A stretch of 64,000 nucleotides of DNA from Modicisalibacter ilicicola DSM 19980 (GTDB lineage Bacteria; Pseudomonadota; Gammaproteobacteria; Pseudomonadales; Halomonadaceae). The notes under the pieces are model-generated. The model was given only the letters and a program-made list of their open reading frames with translations. It did not search any database and was not told where the DNA came from. The position numbers and the translations under genes were made by a program. The stretch lies in the NCBI RefSeq assembly GCF_900128925.1, contig NZ_FQUJ01000006.1:221043-285042 (forward strand). The letters are read 5' to 3'. Positions 63,329-64,000 of this stretch are shown here, one piece after another (position 1 is the first letter of the stretch; each line of letters opens with the position of its first letter).

Positions 63329-63358
63329 TTGGCGCGTCACGGCTTCCTGGACTAGAAT
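63329..63358 (+). promoter_or_regulatory. Candidate outermost rRNA promoter
   Basis: TTGGCG (63329-63334), an 18-bp spacer and TAGAAT (63353-63358) may form a further promoter upstream of the two clearer ones. The spacer is one base longer than ideal. Confidence 0.35.
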
Positions 63359-63375
63359 TTTTTCACCGCGGGGGC

Positions 63376-63404
63376 TTGTCAGCGTCCGCCGAGATCCGTA
63401 GAGT
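63376..63404 (+). promoter_or_regulatory. rRNA promoter P1
   Basis: TTGTCA (63376-63381), a 17-bp spacer and TAGAGT (63399-63404) form a sigma70-type promoter. The block including it resembles that of P2, 175 bp downstream, as if promoters were duplicated. Confidence 0.65.
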
Positions 63405-63550
63405 ACGCATCCGCTGCCGCCGACGAGCCTTCGTCGATGGCGGTATTGAAAAGCCAAGTCCTTGATGATCAATGAGTTTCGAGAGCTTCTTGTCGAGCTC
63501 GCCCAAATGATCGTCACTTGAAAGGATCGACTTTTTGCACCGCGCCAGGG

Positions 63551-63578
63551 TTGACAGCATCGCCCGGTTCGGTAGAAT
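63551..63578 (+). promoter_or_regulatory. rRNA promoter P2
   Basis: TTGACA (63551-63556), a 16-bp spacer and TAGAAT (63573-63578), followed by a GC-rich discriminator, form a strong promoter 240 bases before the 16S gene. Confidence 0.8.
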
Positions 63579-63664
63579 ACGCCTCTCTCGCAACGAGGCC
63601 GCCCACAGACAGGGCGTGGGTTGATAAAACCAAGGGTTGATGCGGTTATCGGCCCGGTTGCGAC

Positions 63665-63676
63665 GCTCTTTAACAA
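63665..63676 (+). promoter_or_regulatory. boxA antitermination site of the rRNA leader
   Basis: GCTCTTTAACAA is the canonical boxA of rRNA leaders that recruits the Nus complex for antitermination. A boxC-like ATGTGGGCGCTTGT follows at about 63692. Confidence 0.85.
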
Positions 63677-63817
63677 TCGATCAGGTAATTCATGTGGGCG
63701 CTTGTCGGCGAGGGGTGACGCAGTCACCTAACTCGAGGCAAGCGACGCGTCAAGCACGTTTGACCTTGAACCAGTTTGGTCCGCTGCCTGTATTGCAGGA
63801 CAAGGACTATCAGACTT

Positions 63818-64000
63818 TAACTGAAGAGTTTGATCATGGCTCAGATTGAACGCTGGCGGCAGGCTTAACACATGCAAGTCGAGCGGCAGCACGGGGAGCT
63901 TGCTCCCTGGTGGCGAGCGGCGGACGGGTGAGTAATGCATAGGAATCTGCCCGGTAGTGGGGGATAACCTGGGGAAACCCAGGCTAATACCGCATACGTC
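63818..64000 (+). rRNA. 16S rRNA (5' partial)
   Basis: The conserved 16S start CTGAAGAGTTTGATCATGGC begins at 63821, and the 5' end by alignment to E. coli is about 63818. The gene runs off the window after about 180 bases. The V1-V2 sequence, for example TGCATAGGAATCTGCCCGG followed by the long GGGGGATAACCTGGG stretch, is characteristic of Halomonadaceae. No tRNA is visible in the window. Confidence 0.97.

Noticed and set aside
63243..63817. Protein frames in the rRNA leader
   Set aside because: The region is explained by promoters, boxA and leader structure; the frames have no ribosome site.

Overview
The window comes from a chromosome of a halophilic gammaproteobacterium of the family Halomonadaceae (Halomonas/Chromohalobacter type). 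The best evidence is the start of a 16S rRNA gene at the right edge, whose V2 region matches that family. GC-rich codon use, a BCCT osmolyte carrier, a TRAP-free tricarboxylate uptake system and the pabB, prp, pst and dnaX gene families all fit. This placement comes from recognition, not from a database search.

Layout. 1-2.7 kb: tctC (cut by the window edge)-tctB-tctA, a tripartite tricarboxylate transporter, ending at a strong hairpin. 2.8-6.0 kb (minus): an unusual pair, an ATP-grasp ligase followed by a 670-residue protein of no recognised family that carries a papain-like Q-C-H-N signature. 6.2-6.4 kb: 4.5S SRP RNA with its promoter. 6.5-9.2 kb: a cNMP/CBS/nucleotidyltransferase protein and a DnaQ-like exonuclease. 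9.2-11.4 kb (minus): UspA plus BCCT transporter. 11.6-16.4 kb: dnaX-ybaB-recR, then rnd-ycgL-ycgN. 16.4-18.5 kb (minus): oligopeptidase B. 18.5-21.6 kb: small membrane protein, VWA protein, YafJ-type amidotransferase. 21.7-29.1 kb: fadD, MBL/rhodanese protein, hrpA. 29.1-32.7 kb: KAS III-like enzyme, mlaA, and a PP2C phosphatase/STAS switch.

32.7-33.1 kb is a gene graveyard: the 3' ends of a cytochrome c peroxidase gene and a cytochrome b561 gene are joined head to head, so only their C-termini survive. 33.3-40.2 kb: Bcr/CflA exporter, Pho box and pstSCAB without phoU, and an MFS carrier on the minus strand. 40.6-42 kb: fetAB-like ABC pair. 42-47.9 kb: thiolase (minus), acyl-CoA synthetase, SDR and acyl-CoA dehydrogenase, a fatty or branched-chain acyl-CoA catabolic cluster with LiuR-like and PsrA-like operators. 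48-51.4 kb: AI-2E family permease, thioredoxin, cysB, cysH. 51.5-54.7 kb (minus): pabB joined to a FecCD permease and its ATPase. 54.8-63.2 kb: the complete 2-methylcitrate locus, gntR-prpB-prpC-acnD-prpF-prpD, with two copies of a palindromic operator. 63.3-64 kb: tandem rRNA promoters, boxA and the 5' end of 16S rRNA.

Taken together the window is mostly ordinary chromosomal backbone with strong organic-acid, fatty-acid and propionate catabolism. The least explained part is the ATP-grasp/papain-like pair at 2.8-6.0 kb. The regulatory sites found (Pho box, PsrA-like, LiuR-like, GntR operators) make a coherent picture of how the catabolic genes are switched.
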